Part shown: one piece after another, positions 34,191 to 44,200 of the stretch
Layout of the letters: each line of letters starts with the position of its first letter
Position numbering within the stretch: the stretch's first letter is position 1
Origin: Prevotellaceae bacterium UBA3627
GTDB taxonomy: Bacteria; Bacteroidota; Bacteroidia; Bacteroidales; Bacteroidaceae
Length of the DNA stretch: 64,000 nt
Direction: 5' to 3'
NCBI GenBank assembly: GCA_002373375.1
Contig: DFLE01000042.1
Coordinates: 42,835 to 106,834 of the forward strand
Notes under the pieces: model-generated
The model's input: the letters and a program-made list of their open reading frames with translations, nothing else
Databases searched by the model: none
Told to the model about the DNA's origin: nothing
Translations under genes and position numbers: made by a program

Positions 34191-35228
34191 TTAGCTGATT
34201 AGTTCGCGTGTAAAGTTATCCAGTCTTGATTTCAAAACAAACTCATGTGGTTCTTTCTTAATGTCCTTTCTTATGAAATCAAGGTCTATAGTAGGGTTGT
34301 CACGTTCTATTACAAGAATGCGGTTCTCGTCATAGAACGGCATTTCCTTTATGCTGCTGTTGGTGGTTATTATTTTTTTTCCTTGTCCTAATGCCCACAT
34401 AAAGCGGATCGTCAGTCCTGACTGCGATGGCCTGTCAGTGTCAAGTACACATCTGGATAACGAAATTATTCGATTTGTATCCTCAACGCTGTAATGATTG
34501 TGGCTGATGAGCGGGTGTTTTTCTTCCCCTACTACTATCTTGATATCACGCATTGCGAGAGAGTCGCCTTTAAGTTTAGCGAGTAAGTAGGCTTTTAGTA
34601 ATGTCGGCGACCATCTTGCGTTGGATGCGCAGACTACCTTGAATAAATATGTCAAGTTATTCTCGTCAAGTTGTTTGGCAATCTTCTCAGCTATCCTCAG
34701 TCTGTCATCATGATGTGAGCCGATAAGTGACACATCATAGAGTTCTTTCTCTGGTGCAACTACAGGAAACCAATACAGTGGTAAGAATTTAACTCCGGAA
34801 TTGTTCTTGCTATCATTGTAATCAAACGTATATACCTTGTCAAAATACTTGAAGTTACGTTTGAAATCAAAGAATTGCAGATTGTCCCACAGATATAATA
34901 CCAGTCGTATATCGGGGTTTATCTTTCTGATGTTCGTGATGAAGAATTTTCCAATACTGCAAGCATTTATGCACAGACATAAATCATAGTGCTTGTTGTG
35001 AATATTATGCAGTTCAAACAGTTCTCTCCAGTGCTTTTCTTCCGTCTTGTATGTATTATGAAGATAATGGTCAAATACTTTCTTAATCGTATTCTTGCTT
35101 ATAAAGCCATTGTCGTGCGGAAACATGGTGTCACTGATGAAATCAACATTGTTGCCTTGACGCTGGAGTTCTTTAACAATGGGTTTATGCAGCTCAAATA
35201 CTTCCGGTGCTATAAATAGAACATTCAT
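34191..35228 (-). CDS. CgeB/LPS-type GT-B glycosyltransferase
   Basis: A 345-residue GT-B-like protein. NVLFIAPEVFELHKPIVKEL starts an N-terminal Rossmann domain; LYLWDNLQFF, KVYTFDYNDSKN and SLIGSHHDDRLRIAEKI lead into a C-terminal domain with TDRPSQSGLTIRFMWALGQG, resembling CgeB and lipopolysaccharide-biosynthesis proteins. Donor unknown. First glycosyltransferase after the epimerase in transcription order. Confidence 0.75.
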   Translation of the reverse strand: MNVLFIAPEVFELHKPIVKELQRQGNNVDFISDTMFPHDNGFISKNTIKKVFDHYLHNTYKTEEKHWRELFELHNIHNKHYDLCLCINACSIGKFFITNIRKINPDIRLVLYLWDNLQFFDFKRNFKYFDKVYTFDYNDSKNNSGVKFLPLYWFPVVAPEKELYDVSLIGSHHDDRLRIAEKIAKQLDENNLTYLFKVVCASNARWSPTLLKAYLLAKLKGDSLAMRDIKIVVGEEKHPLISHNHYSVEDTNRIISLSRCVLDTDRPSQSGLTIRFMWALGQGKKIITTNSSIKEMPFYDENRILVIERDNPTIDLDFIRKDIKKEPHEFVLKSRLDNFTRELIS

Positions 35229-35245
35229 GGATGATTCTAAGAGAA

Positions 35246-36391
35246 CTATTTGTATAGTCCTTTTGATTTCATTTCGTTAATTGACTCAGTGTATTTGTCT
35301 TCTTTTACGCTTTGTGAATCTACCCATTTGCAGAATTCTGTTATACCTTTGTCAAAAGTCCATTGTGGGGTGAAGCCAAGGATATCCCTTGCCAAAGATA
35401 TGTCTGCATAGTTATGACGTATGTCGCCTAACCTGTAGTTTCCTGATACTCTTATTGGAACGTTGACACCATATTTCTCTTTCAATGTCTCAGCCACGGT
35501 TATTACATCTGTGGGAATACCAGAACCAACATTGAATGCGTGTCCGTTGGCTTCCTCCGTCTCAATGCCTGAGATTGTCGCATCTACCACATCGTCTATG
35601 TAAACAAAGTCACGTGACTCTTTTCCGTCCTCAAAAATATTTATCTCGTGTCCGTTTTTTATGATGGTGGAGAAAATAGACAATATGCCCGTGTAAGGAT
35701 TAGACAATGATTGTCCGGGCCCATATACGTTCTGATATCTGAATGAGACAGAGTGGATGCCTAAGGATTGGCATACGAGATGAACCAACTGGCCTTGCAC
35801 CTGTTTTGTTATTCCATAAACAGATGTCGGGTGGATTTTAGAATCCTCCGTCGTAGCCACCAGTTTTAGTTCCTTATCGCAACCTTTGTGTTTTACCTCA
35901 TAATCGCCTTTCTGCATATCACAGTCGCAACGTGTGTCTGGATAAACAAATGCGTTGAGTTCCTCGCTCCAGTATCTGCCTTCACCATATATTGCCCTGC
36001 TTTCTGCTACGACAACTTTTTTTACGCAGTGTTTTTCATTAGCCAATATGTCAAGTAGAAGTGCTGTTCCTCCAATGTTTGTGTTGACGTACTTGCTTAT
36101 TTCATACATACTCTGCCCTGTTCCTGTCTCTGCGGCTAAATGTACTACGCAGTCCACATCCTTCAGTGCTTGTTGCCAGTCTGAGCGTGAGTTTACAGAC
36201 CCTTTGATAAATGTCACTTCATTTTTTATGGAGCGATATAATGGAGAGTCTTCATCAGGGTTGGTTCCGTGAATTTGTTCCGTCAGGGAATCCATGATAA
36301 CAATGTCATATCCCTTTTGTTTAAGTCTCAGGGCGAGATTAGAACCTATAAATCCGGCTCCGCCTGTTATCAGTATTTTATTGAAACGCAT
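35246..36391 (-). CDS. NAD-dependent sugar-nucleotide epimerase/dehydratase
   Basis: Extended short-chain dehydrogenase acting on a nucleotide sugar. ITGGAGFIGSNLALRLKQ holds the G-x-x-G-x-x-G NAD motif; VHLAAETGTG and the SVYGITK Tyr-x-x-x-Lys pair are catalytic. An unusual insert near residues 160-185 carries three Cys residues (RCDCDMQ and HKGCDK). The C-terminal half (FRYQNVYGPGQ, DFVYIDDV, NVGSG) matches dTDP/UDP-sugar epimerases; the exact product is not determined. 381 residues. Confidence 0.85.
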   Translation of the reverse strand: MRFNKILITGGAGFIGSNLALRLKQKGYDIVIMDSLTEQIHGTNPDEDSPLYRSIKNEVTFIKGSVNSRSDWQQALKDVDCVVHLAAETGTGQSMYEISKYVNTNIGGTALLLDILANEKHCVKKVVVAESRAIYGEGRYWSEELNAFVYPDTRCDCDMQKGDYEVKHKGCDKELKLVATTEDSKIHPTSVYGITKQVQGQLVHLVCQSLGIHSVSFRYQNVYGPGQSLSNPYTGILSIFSTIIKNGHEINIFEDGKESRDFVYIDDVVDATISGIETEEANGHAFNVGSGIPTDVITVAETLKEKYGVNVPIRVSGNYRLGDIRHNYADISLARDILGFTPQWTFDKGITEFCKWVDSQSVKEDKYTESINEMKSKGLYK

Positions 36392-36435
36392 GGTAATGTA
36401 AGATACGAGGTTGGGTCGCTAGGATAAAATATTCT

Positions 36436-37155
36436 TCAGATATGTTGCAAGAGTCTGTAAATACGTTTTCTGACAGAGTGTTCGTTTATTGCACGTTTGA
36501 AGGCGGACAGAGAATGCAAGTCACTTCCTTGATACGTATAGTAGCCTTCCTCTAACAGGTATTCAGCCCGCTCCTTGGGTTCCGGACCATACGCTCCGGC
36601 AAGTGATGTTATGTTAAGTTGGAATCTTACACCTTGCTCATGCAGTGTGTCGTAGTCGTCATAATCCATGTACCTGTATCGCTCGGGATGTGCCAATACT
36701 GGTGTCAATCCAGCCTTGCGTATGTCTTGCAGTATCAGCTTAAAACGATAAGGTGCCTGTGCGTATGATGTCTCTACAAGCAGTTCGTCACCTTTGTCAC
36801 CGTATGTCAGAAGATTTCCGGCCTCCAGACGCTTTACGAACAGTGGGTCTATCATGTTTTCCGCTGCCAGATGCAGATTTATCTTTTTCTCTCCCTCGGT
36901 CTGACGATAAGTCTCTTTTAACTCCTCAAACCGCTCTTTCAGTTCAGCAGGCTCGTTAGGTACATCCTCCATGATATGTGGTGTCAGCCATACTGTACTT
37001 ACCCCTGCCTGCTCATAGAATTTAAGTACTGAAAGTGAGTCCTCCATAGTGCGGATACCATCATCTACCCCCGGGAGTATGTGTGAGTGACGGTCTGTCC
37101 AATCGTTTAAGAAACCAGACTCTGTAAGCGTATATTTTTTATTAAGAAAAAACAT
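36436..37155 (-). CDS. PHP-type tyrosine phosphatase (CpsB/YwqE-like)
   Basis: Metal-dependent phosphatase of the PHP family that removes phosphate from the tyrosine kinase controlling exopolysaccharide export. DRHSHILPGVDDGIRTMED near residue 20 supplies His and Asp metal ligands; WLTPHIM, HLAAENMIDP, PVLAHPERYRY and YQGSDLHS complete the site. 239 residues fits the family. Placed directly after the kinase gene, so it is the expected counter-enzyme. Confidence 0.92.
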   Translation of the reverse strand: MFFLNKKYTLTESGFLNDWTDRHSHILPGVDDGIRTMEDSLSVLKFYEQAGVSTVWLTPHIMEDVPNEPAELKERFEELKETYRQTEGEKKINLHLAAENMIDPLFVKRLEAGNLLTYGDKGDELLVETSYAQAPYRFKLILQDIRKAGLTPVLAHPERYRYMDYDDYDTLHEQGVRFQLNITSLAGAYGPEPKERAEYLLEEGYYTYQGSDLHSLSAFKRAINEHSVRKRIYRLLQHI

Positions 37156-37188
37156 TTATTTGCATTTGGTTATGTTTGGTGTCCGCTC

Positions 37189-39726
37189 TTATTTAGAGGA
37201 ATAACCATCACCATATCCTGTTGAGTATCCAGAACCGTAATAACCATAACCGCCATAACCGTAACCGTAGCCATAGCCATAGCGGTAACCATAGCGACGA
37301 TAGCCATAACGGGAGTTTGCAGTTAATGTACCGTTGAGGATTATACCCATATTATTGTATTTATGGTCGTCATAATACTCTTCTATTACGTTAAGGAACT
37401 CCTGCTCCATCAGTCCTACGCGGATAACGAATAGTGTTATGTCTGCGTATTTGGATATGATGCTTGTGTCAGCGACAATCTCTACAGGCGGACAGTCAAA
37501 GAATACGTAGTCAAACTCCTTACGTACCTCGTTAATCAGTTGTGCGAACTTATCGTACGCTAATATCTCTGCAGGGTTAGGAGGCAAAGTACCGACAGGA
37601 AGTAATTGGAAATATTCGCTTTCTTTTGATGTGACTAACAAATCATGCCAATCATTTACAGTGCCGTTTATATAGTCTGATAATCCAACTTCGGGTTTGT
37701 CAACAAATGCAGAGAGGTTACGGCGTCTCAGGTCAAGGTCAATGGCTAATGTCTTCTTTTTCTTCAATGACATACATAGTGCAAGATTATATGAGATAAA
37801 AGTCTTGCCTGATCCTGGATTTGCCGATGTCGTCATTATAACATTCTTGGCTTTGTCTTGACCAATAATGAATTCCACGTTTGTGCGTAGAACACGGAAA
37901 GCCTCATTAATTACATTACGTGAACCATGTTTGACAACGACACGCTCTCCTTTATGTAACTTGTCTTTTCTTCTGTGATGAACATGTTTGCCGGTGATTT
38001 TACCTTTGAATTTCTCAAGTCTATATTTTGTGTCTTCCCAGAATTCGCGCAATACGCCTTCGGTTGTCTCATCTGGGAATTCTATTTGTGGCAACTCTCC
38101 TACAAACGGTACAGACAGTTTCTCCACATCTTTACGTCCGCGTACTTTAGAGTTAAGCCATTCACGCAGAATGATAAATGCTAACGGCAGGCCTAATCCT
38201 ATGGCTAATGCTATTTTCTTTATCTTGTCATCATCTGGGAACGACTGTCTGTTTGAACCTCCAGCAGGTTGCAGTACTCGAGTGTTATATGCGGCAAAAG
38301 CCTGGTTCATCTGGTTCTGTTCGCGTGTCTGCAATAGGAAAGTGTAAAGTTGCTCCTTGATTTTACGACGACGTTCTATGTCAACATATTGTTTCTGTTT
38401 TCCTGGTGTGGCTGCAATCTTGGCATTGTTCTTCTCGTCGTTGATATGCAGCATTTTTATCTGTGTATTTATTGTAGCCACATGATTGTCTATTGTTACC
38501 AACATACCATGTTGCAGTACTCCGAGTTGCCTGTCAATATCATTAATAAGCGGATTACTCTCTGTTGAGGCTGATATGATATTTGTGCGCTGCATAACGA
38601 GAGAGTTGTACTGTCCCACTTGTCCGGACAGTGTACCACTGTTTATGCCTGTAGGCAGTGCCAAAGGCTGGTTACGATCCTTAATGGCGGATATATAGCC
38701 ACGATAGTATTTGACCATCGCCAATTCGTTTTCATATTCCTCACCCTTGTTCTCATATTCCAACGCACGCCCCATGTATCGCGCTCCCTCAGAACCGGAA
38801 TTGAGAGTGTGGTTTGATATCTGATAGTCACTCAACTCTGTCTCTACATCTCCTAATTCCTGCTCAATGGCTGTCAAACGTTCGTTGATGAATTTATTCG
38901 TAGCTACGATTACCTCGTTGCGGTTCTCTATCCATTGTTCGTTATATACAGCTATCAGAGTGTTAAGTATATCGTCTGCTCGCTCAATATTGACATCTGT
39001 AAGTGATATGTCAATGACGGAAGACTCTGATACGGAGTTGTTGACACCCAGCTTTCCGATAAATTTTGCAGCGGCATCACTTTTGGAAATTTTTGTGACA
39101 GTTATGATATCTGCAGTGCGTGAAGAGAATGCAGGTGTCTTTACAATTTTTATTATGCCGAAAGGCGTTTTTACGGCTTTGTCGTATGGTGCCTTCAGAT
39201 ATTTCTCTTTGCCATCATAGTTGAATTCAATCTTGACGTTATTGTCATCTTTCGTATTGAGAGTGAAGGTTGCATATCCGTCATAGTTCCCTTCATCCTC
39301 TATAGTTACAGGCAAACTTGCACCATACAGAGTCGTGTGTCTGAGTTTTCCGCGTATTTGGTATTCATATTCAAGGTGTAGCCTTTCAACAACTTTATTC
39401 ATCAGTCCTGGTTTCTTCAGCGTGATCATCTCGTTGTAAAGTGTTGTGCTGGCGTTACGCCTGCCGTAGCGGGTACGTGTGAAGATGTCGTTAAGTGCTT
39501 GGTTGTTGGCATCCTCCTTGACCACGATAGACGTGCTTCGTGTATATACTGGAGGAGTCATGCGCAGATATATCAGCGCTGCTCCCCATGTTATAGAAAG
39601 ACATATTACGAACCAAAACCAGTTGCTGATGCATAGTCCTATAATATCCATGATATTAAGGAATGAGCCGCTGTCTTCTGATTGCTTGTTCTTCAGCTTG
39701 TTCTGTTTAGTATTAGGTGTTGCCAT
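37189..39726 (-). CDS. wzc: Wzc-like polysaccharide co-polymerase with BY-kinase
   Basis: Inner-membrane protein that controls chain length and export and autophosphorylates on tyrosine. Two membrane segments (about residues 31-52 and 508-526) flank a large periplasmic domain with coiled-coil stretches. The C-terminal kinase has Walker A ANPGSGKTFIS, Walker A' LAIDLDLRRR and Walker B VFFDCPP. The last 45 residues are a Tyr/Gly cluster with about fifteen tyrosines (repeated YGYGYGYG), the autophosphorylation tail. 845 residues. It follows wza and precedes its phosphatase. Confidence 0.95.
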   Translation of the reverse strand: MATPNTKQNKLKNKQSEDSGSFLNIMDIIGLCISNWFWFVICLSITWGAALIYLRMTPPVYTRSTSIVVKEDANNQALNDIFTRTRYGRRNASTTLYNEMITLKKPGLMNKVVERLHLEYEYQIRGKLRHTTLYGASLPVTIEDEGNYDGYATFTLNTKDDNNVKIEFNYDGKEKYLKAPYDKAVKTPFGIIKIVKTPAFSSRTADIITVTKISKSDAAAKFIGKLGVNNSVSESSVIDISLTDVNIERADDILNTLIAVYNEQWIENRNEVIVATNKFINERLTAIEQELGDVETELSDYQISNHTLNSGSEGARYMGRALEYENKGEEYENELAMVKYYRGYISAIKDRNQPLALPTGINSGTLSGQVGQYNSLVMQRTNIISASTESNPLINDIDRQLGVLQHGMLVTIDNHVATINTQIKMLHINDEKNNAKIAATPGKQKQYVDIERRRKIKEQLYTFLLQTREQNQMNQAFAAYNTRVLQPAGGSNRQSFPDDDKIKKIALAIGLGLPLAFIILREWLNSKVRGRKDVEKLSVPFVGELPQIEFPDETTEGVLREFWEDTKYRLEKFKGKITGKHVHHRRKDKLHKGERVVVKHGSRNVINEAFRVLRTNVEFIIGQDKAKNVIMTTSANPGSGKTFISYNLALCMSLKKKKTLAIDLDLRRRNLSAFVDKPEVGLSDYINGTVNDWHDLLVTSKESEYFQLLPVGTLPPNPAEILAYDKFAQLINEVRKEFDYVFFDCPPVEIVADTSIISKYADITLFVIRVGLMEQEFLNVIEEYYDDHKYNNMGIILNGTLTANSRYGYRRYGYRYGYGYGYGYGGYGYYGSGYSTGYGDGYSSK

Positions 39727-39753
39727 GTGTCCTTTTTATAGTTGTTTTCAGGC

Positions 39754-40542
39754 TTATTTTCTTAATCGGTCTATGAGGGACCATATAGACAATCCTCCCA
39801 CTCCGGCTATGCCAGTCCAGAATCCCCATGTATGGAACATATTACCCAGATTCGTTGTACTACGTTTCGTCTTGTTGTTAGGCTCTATGTAAACAATGTC
39901 ATTCTGGTGCAGATAATATGCCGGGGACTCATATACGTTCTTCATCTTCGTAACGTCCAACTCGTATTGGCTTATGATACCGTCCTCCTCGCGTATCACG
40001 AGGATGTTTGTGCGTATGGCATTCATGTTTATGTCACCTATCTGTGCCATAAACTCAAAGAATGTGAGCTTGTCCTTATCTATATTTATGCGTCTGCCAC
40101 CATTCTGTCCCAACAGCGTGATATACAGTCCCGTATAATCCACGCGTATCATTGCGTCGTCTACGAGTCGTGACTCACGAAGCAGATTAGTGAGGCTGTC
40201 TTTCAGTTCTTTACGGTCCAACCCTGCAACGTGCATTTCGCCCAAGACAGGAAAATCGATATTGCCATTATCGTCAATCAGATACTGACCGCCACCCATG
40301 TTGAATTGCTGTGACAGCGTGCTGTTGCGTGAACTTACATTGATACTGATTTTGTCACCAGGTCTTAGTTTGAAAGGTATAGATGTGACATTAAACATCG
40401 TATCCATCAAGGCTTGGGTACCTGGTCGCTTATCTTGGAAATAAGCCACGTCTTTTGGAGTACATGCTGTCAATGATATGATACAGAATATAAAAAATAT
40501 ATTCAGTATTGACAATAGAGGGTATCTTTGCATTTTTATCAT
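39754..40542 (-). CDS. wza: Wza-like polysaccharide export lipoprotein
   Basis: Outer-membrane export channel component. The start chosen gives a short basic N-terminus, hydrophobic core and lipobox LTAC. FKLRPGDKISINVSSRN opens the polysaccharide export domain, SLBB-type repeats follow (LYITLLGQNGGRRINI and TNILVIREEDG), and a single hydrophobic segment lies near the C-terminus. ATG three codons later is also possible. First gene of the 27-kb exopolysaccharide operon; the promoter sits only about 10 bases upstream. Confidence 0.92.
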   Translation of the reverse strand: MIKMQRYPLLSILNIFFIFCIISLTACTPKDVAYFQDKRPGTQALMDTMFNVTSIPFKLRPGDKISINVSSRNSTLSQQFNMGGGQYLIDDNGNIDFPVLGEMHVAGLDRKELKDSLTNLLRESRLVDDAMIRVDYTGLYITLLGQNGGRRINIDKDKLTFFEFMAQIGDINMNAIRTNILVIREEDGIISQYELDVTKMKNVYESPAYYLHQNDIVYIEPNNKTKRSTTNLGNMFHTWGFWTGIAGVGGLSIWSLIDRLRK

Positions 40543-40551
40543 TTTGTATCG

Positions 40552-40583
40552 CAAGATTATATATAATAATGTGTGGAAACAAA
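40552..40583 (-). promoter_or_regulatory. Promoter of the exopolysaccharide operon
   Basis: Minus-strand TTTG (40580-40583) and TAATCTTG (40552-40559, one mismatch to TAnnTTTG) are spaced by 20 bases. The start would be near 40546, giving a very short leader. It is the only promoter recognised ahead of the operon. Confidence 0.6.
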
Positions 40584-40593
40584 ACACACTTTC

Positions 40594-40618
40594 CTCAAAG
40601 AGAACACATCTCTTTGAG
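40594..40618. promoter_or_regulatory. Perfect palindrome upstream of the wza promoter
   Basis: CTCAAAGAGA and TCTCTTTGAG (10-base arms, 5-base loop) lie 10 bases upstream of the -33 element. Either a regulator-binding site or the terminator stem of the chromate-transporter gene. A second, looser inverted repeat (ATGTGCA/TGCACAT) lies at about 40642-40668. Confidence 0.45.
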
Positions 40619-40669
40619 TCATTGCGTGTTATGATATTTTCTATGTGCACTTGGGAAAAATGCACATGT

Positions 40670-41215
40670 TTATATTTTCTTTCCCTTTTTCTTTGTTAGC
40701 AAGTGATAAATATATCCGCTGACTCCTGCTATAAGTATAATGTAAATAGGGTTCACTCCACATAGCCATATTAAAATGGCGGTAGCGACAGGTATCCAAC
40801 AGTTAGTCCATCCTATCTGTGCTTTACGCGCCATGTTAAATGTAGGTACTGCCATAAGTGCCACTACTGCAGGACGTATTCCTGCAAACATGGCTGCTAC
40901 CCAAGGGATGTGCTGAAAGTTCTGAAAGAACATAGCTATTGCCAGTATTATCAGCAGAGAGGGTAGGGCGGTTCCTAATGTGGTACATAATGCTCCACTA
41001 ATGCCGCGCAGTCTGTAACCTATGAATGTCGCTATGTTGATTGCAAACACTCCAGGACAAGTCTGTGCTACGGCTATGAGGTCAAGAAACAACTGCTTAT
41101 CTATCCACTTGCGTTTTTCCACTACTTCCGCCTCTATCAGAGGTATCATGGCATAGCCACCGCCAAGGGTGAAGATACCAATACGGAAGAAAGTGGAAAA
41201 CAACTCAAAATACAT
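40670..41215 (-). CDS. Chromate transporter, half-size (CHR domain)
   Basis: A 181-residue single-domain CHR protein with about five membrane segments. TLGGGYAMIPLIEAEVVEKR is the signature GGGYAMIP motif and AQTCPGVFAINIATFIGYR the following conserved element. Short CHR proteins work as pairs; the partner here is not adjacent but lies beyond purL and typA on the other strand at 47200-47772. It starts 30 bases after purL and is probably co-transcribed with it. Substrate likely chromate or another anion. Confidence 0.9.
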   Translation of the reverse strand: MYFELFSTFFRIGIFTLGGGYAMIPLIEAEVVEKRKWIDKQLFLDLIAVAQTCPGVFAINIATFIGYRLRGISGALCTTLGTALPSLLIILAIAMFFQNFQHIPWVAAMFAGIRPAVVALMAVPTFNMARKAQIGWTNCWIPVATAILIWLCGVNPIYIILIAGVSGYIYHLLTKKKGKKI

Positions 41216-41245
41216 ATCTTGCCTTTCGTGATACGATATGAGTCT

Positions 41246-44200
41246 TTAGGAGTTGAGGTTGCTCTCAATCCATTTGCGAGCATTTACGAATGCCTCGTGC
41301 CATGGTGTTACCTGGTCGGTCAGACGGCGCTCTTCTGGATAGTAACCACACTGCCAAGGGAACTGTGTACGCTCTGGGTGTGGCATGATGGCCAAGTGAC
41401 GACCGTCCTTGCTTGCAAGGGCTGCTACGTTGTATGCAGAACCGTTAGGGTTGGCTGGATACTCCGTATGGTTGTACTTAGCTACTATGTTGTATTCACC
41501 CTCTGCCAGTGGCAGGTTAAACTTACCTTCTCCATGTGCTACCCAGCAACCTATCTTCTCGCCTGAGAGAGAACCGAACATTACAGAGTCGTTCTGAGGT
41601 ATCTGCAGGGTTACGAAGGTTGACTCGAACTTATGTGAGTCGTTGTGAAGCATCTGAGCATAGTCACGGGCATCGCTTACGGCATGGTCATTGTTAAGCA
41701 ATCCGAGCTCTACCATGAGCTGGCAGCCGTTGCAGACACCGAGTGAGAGTGTGTCCTTACGAGCATAGAACTTATCAAGTGCCTCCTTAGCCTTAGGGTT
41801 GTAGAGGAATGCACCTGCCCATCCCTTAGCAGAACCGAGCACGTCAGAGTTAGAGAAGCCACCACAGAATGCTACGAGGTTAACCTCCTCCAATGTCTCG
41901 CGGCCAGTGATAAGGTCGGTCATGGTGACATCCTTAACATCGAAGCCTGCCATATAGAATGAGTATGCCATCTCGCGCTCAGAGTTAGTACCCTTCTCGC
42001 GGATGATAGCAGCTACCGGGCGCTTGCCTTCCGGACGTGGTGTGGCCTTCAGGGCTTCACCCTTCACAGACCACTCTACAGGTATGTTCTTGTAGTTTAC
42101 GAAACGCTCTGCAGCCTTACCGTTGAAGCTCTGGCGACGGTCGAGCAGGTAAGAAGTGCTGTACCATACGTCACGGAGTTCGTTGATGTCAAACTCGAAT
42201 GTCATCTCACGGTCAGCCAGCTTACCGTTAGGTACAGAAGCGTTGCTTACAGTCTTGGTGATGACAATCTTGCGGTCTGCCATGCTGAAGTCAGGATTAC
42301 CAATCTTAGCGTAGCCTACGCCTGCATCCTCGAGAATCTTCTTCACGCGGCTTGCATCAGCCTCGTTAACCTGTATGATGACGCCAGGGTTCTCAGCGAA
42401 GAGCACCTTGACGATGTCGCCATCTTGTATTTTGTCAAGGTTCAGCGTCATGCCGCCCTTTGTGTTAGCGAAGCACATCTCAAGCAGTGTCGTTATCATA
42501 CCGCCTGCACTGATATCGTGACCGGCAAGTACCAATCCCTCGTTTACAAGCTGCTGTATTGCCATGAAGGCGTCGTGGAAGTATTCTGCGTTCTTTACAG
42601 TTGGAACGTCAGAACCAACCTTGCCCATAGACTGAGCGAAGGCTGAACCGCCAAGCTGCAGCTGGTCGAATGAGAAGTCTATGTAGTACAGACGTGAAGC
42701 TTTCACCTCTTTTAATACAGGAGAAACGACCTTCTTAATGTCGCTTACCTCACCACCTGCGCTGACGATTACTGTACCTGGGGCGATAATCTTCTTGCCG
42801 TCAGGGTATTTCTGTGTCATGCTGAGAGAGTCCTTACCTGTTGGTACGTTAATCTGCAACTCGCAGCAGAAGTCTGACAGTGCCTTCACTGCCTTATACA
42901 GACGAGCGTCCTCACCCTTCTGTGCGCGGCAAGGCCACATCCAGTTTGCTGAGAGTGATATAGAGTCCATACCGTCAGCCATAGGAGCCCATACAAGGTT
43001 TGTCAGTGCCTCTGCAACAGAGAGCACAGAACCAGCCTCTGGGTTTGCCAATGCAGCCTGTGGCGCATGGCCTATAGATGTAGCGATTCCCTTTGTTCCA
43101 GTGTAGTCGAGAGCTACAGCACCACAGTCAGAGAGTGGCAACTGCAGTTCGCCCTGACACTGCTGGCGTGCCACACGGCCTGTCACCGAACGGTCAACCT
43201 TGTTTGTGAGCCAATCTTTACATGCCACAGCCTCAAGCTGAAGCACGTTCTTCAGGTATTCTGTAAGCTGAGCGTTAAGGGTAGAACCCTCGCTGATGCC
43301 TGATTGGTCGTATGTTACCACGTCGTACTTGCGTTCTACGGTGCTATCCTCCATTATGGTCTTTGGAGAAGAACCGAACATCTGCTCAACAGCGAGGTCG
43401 AACGGACGTACGCCGTCAGCCTGCTCAAAAGCAAAGCGATGGTCACCGGTGGTCTCACCAACGGTGTACATAGGTGCACGCTCGCGGTCTGCTATCTTCT
43501 GCACATGCTCTATGGCACTCTCATCTATGAGCAGTCCCATACGCTCCTGTGATTCATTGGCTATAATCTCCTTTGCCGACAGAGTCTTGTCGCCGATAGG
43601 CAGCTTGTCCATGTGGATAAGACCACCACATTCCTCAACCAACTCTGACAGACAGTTTACGTGACCTGCGCTGCCGTGGTCGTGTATAGATACTATTGGG
43701 TTGTTGTCCTCTTCGCCAAGGGCACGTATTACGTTGTATGCACGCTTCTGCATCTCCGGGTTGGCACGCTGTACGGCATTCAGCTCGATACCACTTGAAT
43801 AGCGACCTGTCTCTACAGATGATACAGAACCACCACCAAGTCCTATGCGGTAGTTCTCACCACCCATTACGACAATCTTGTTGCCAGCCTGTGGCTCACC
43901 TTTGAGACAGTCGCGCTCCAAGCCGTAGCCTACACCACCGGCAAGCATGATAACCTTGTCGTATGCATACTGCTCTTCCTTCTCCTGGTGCTCGAATGTG
44001 AGTACAGAACCACAGATGAGCGGCTGACCGAACTTGTTACCGAAGTCGCTGGCACCGTTAGATGCCTTGATGAGTATCTGCTCAGGTGTCTGATACAACC
44101 ACTTACGTACTGGCATAATCTTCTCCCAGCCGTGGCTGGTACTCTCCTTGCGGGGATATGAGGTCATATATACGGCTGTGCCTGCTATTGGCCACGAGCC

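Noticed and set aside
40552..40668. Invertible capsule promoter
   Set aside because: The inverted repeats lie on one side of the promoter and do not flank it, and no invertase gene is nearby.
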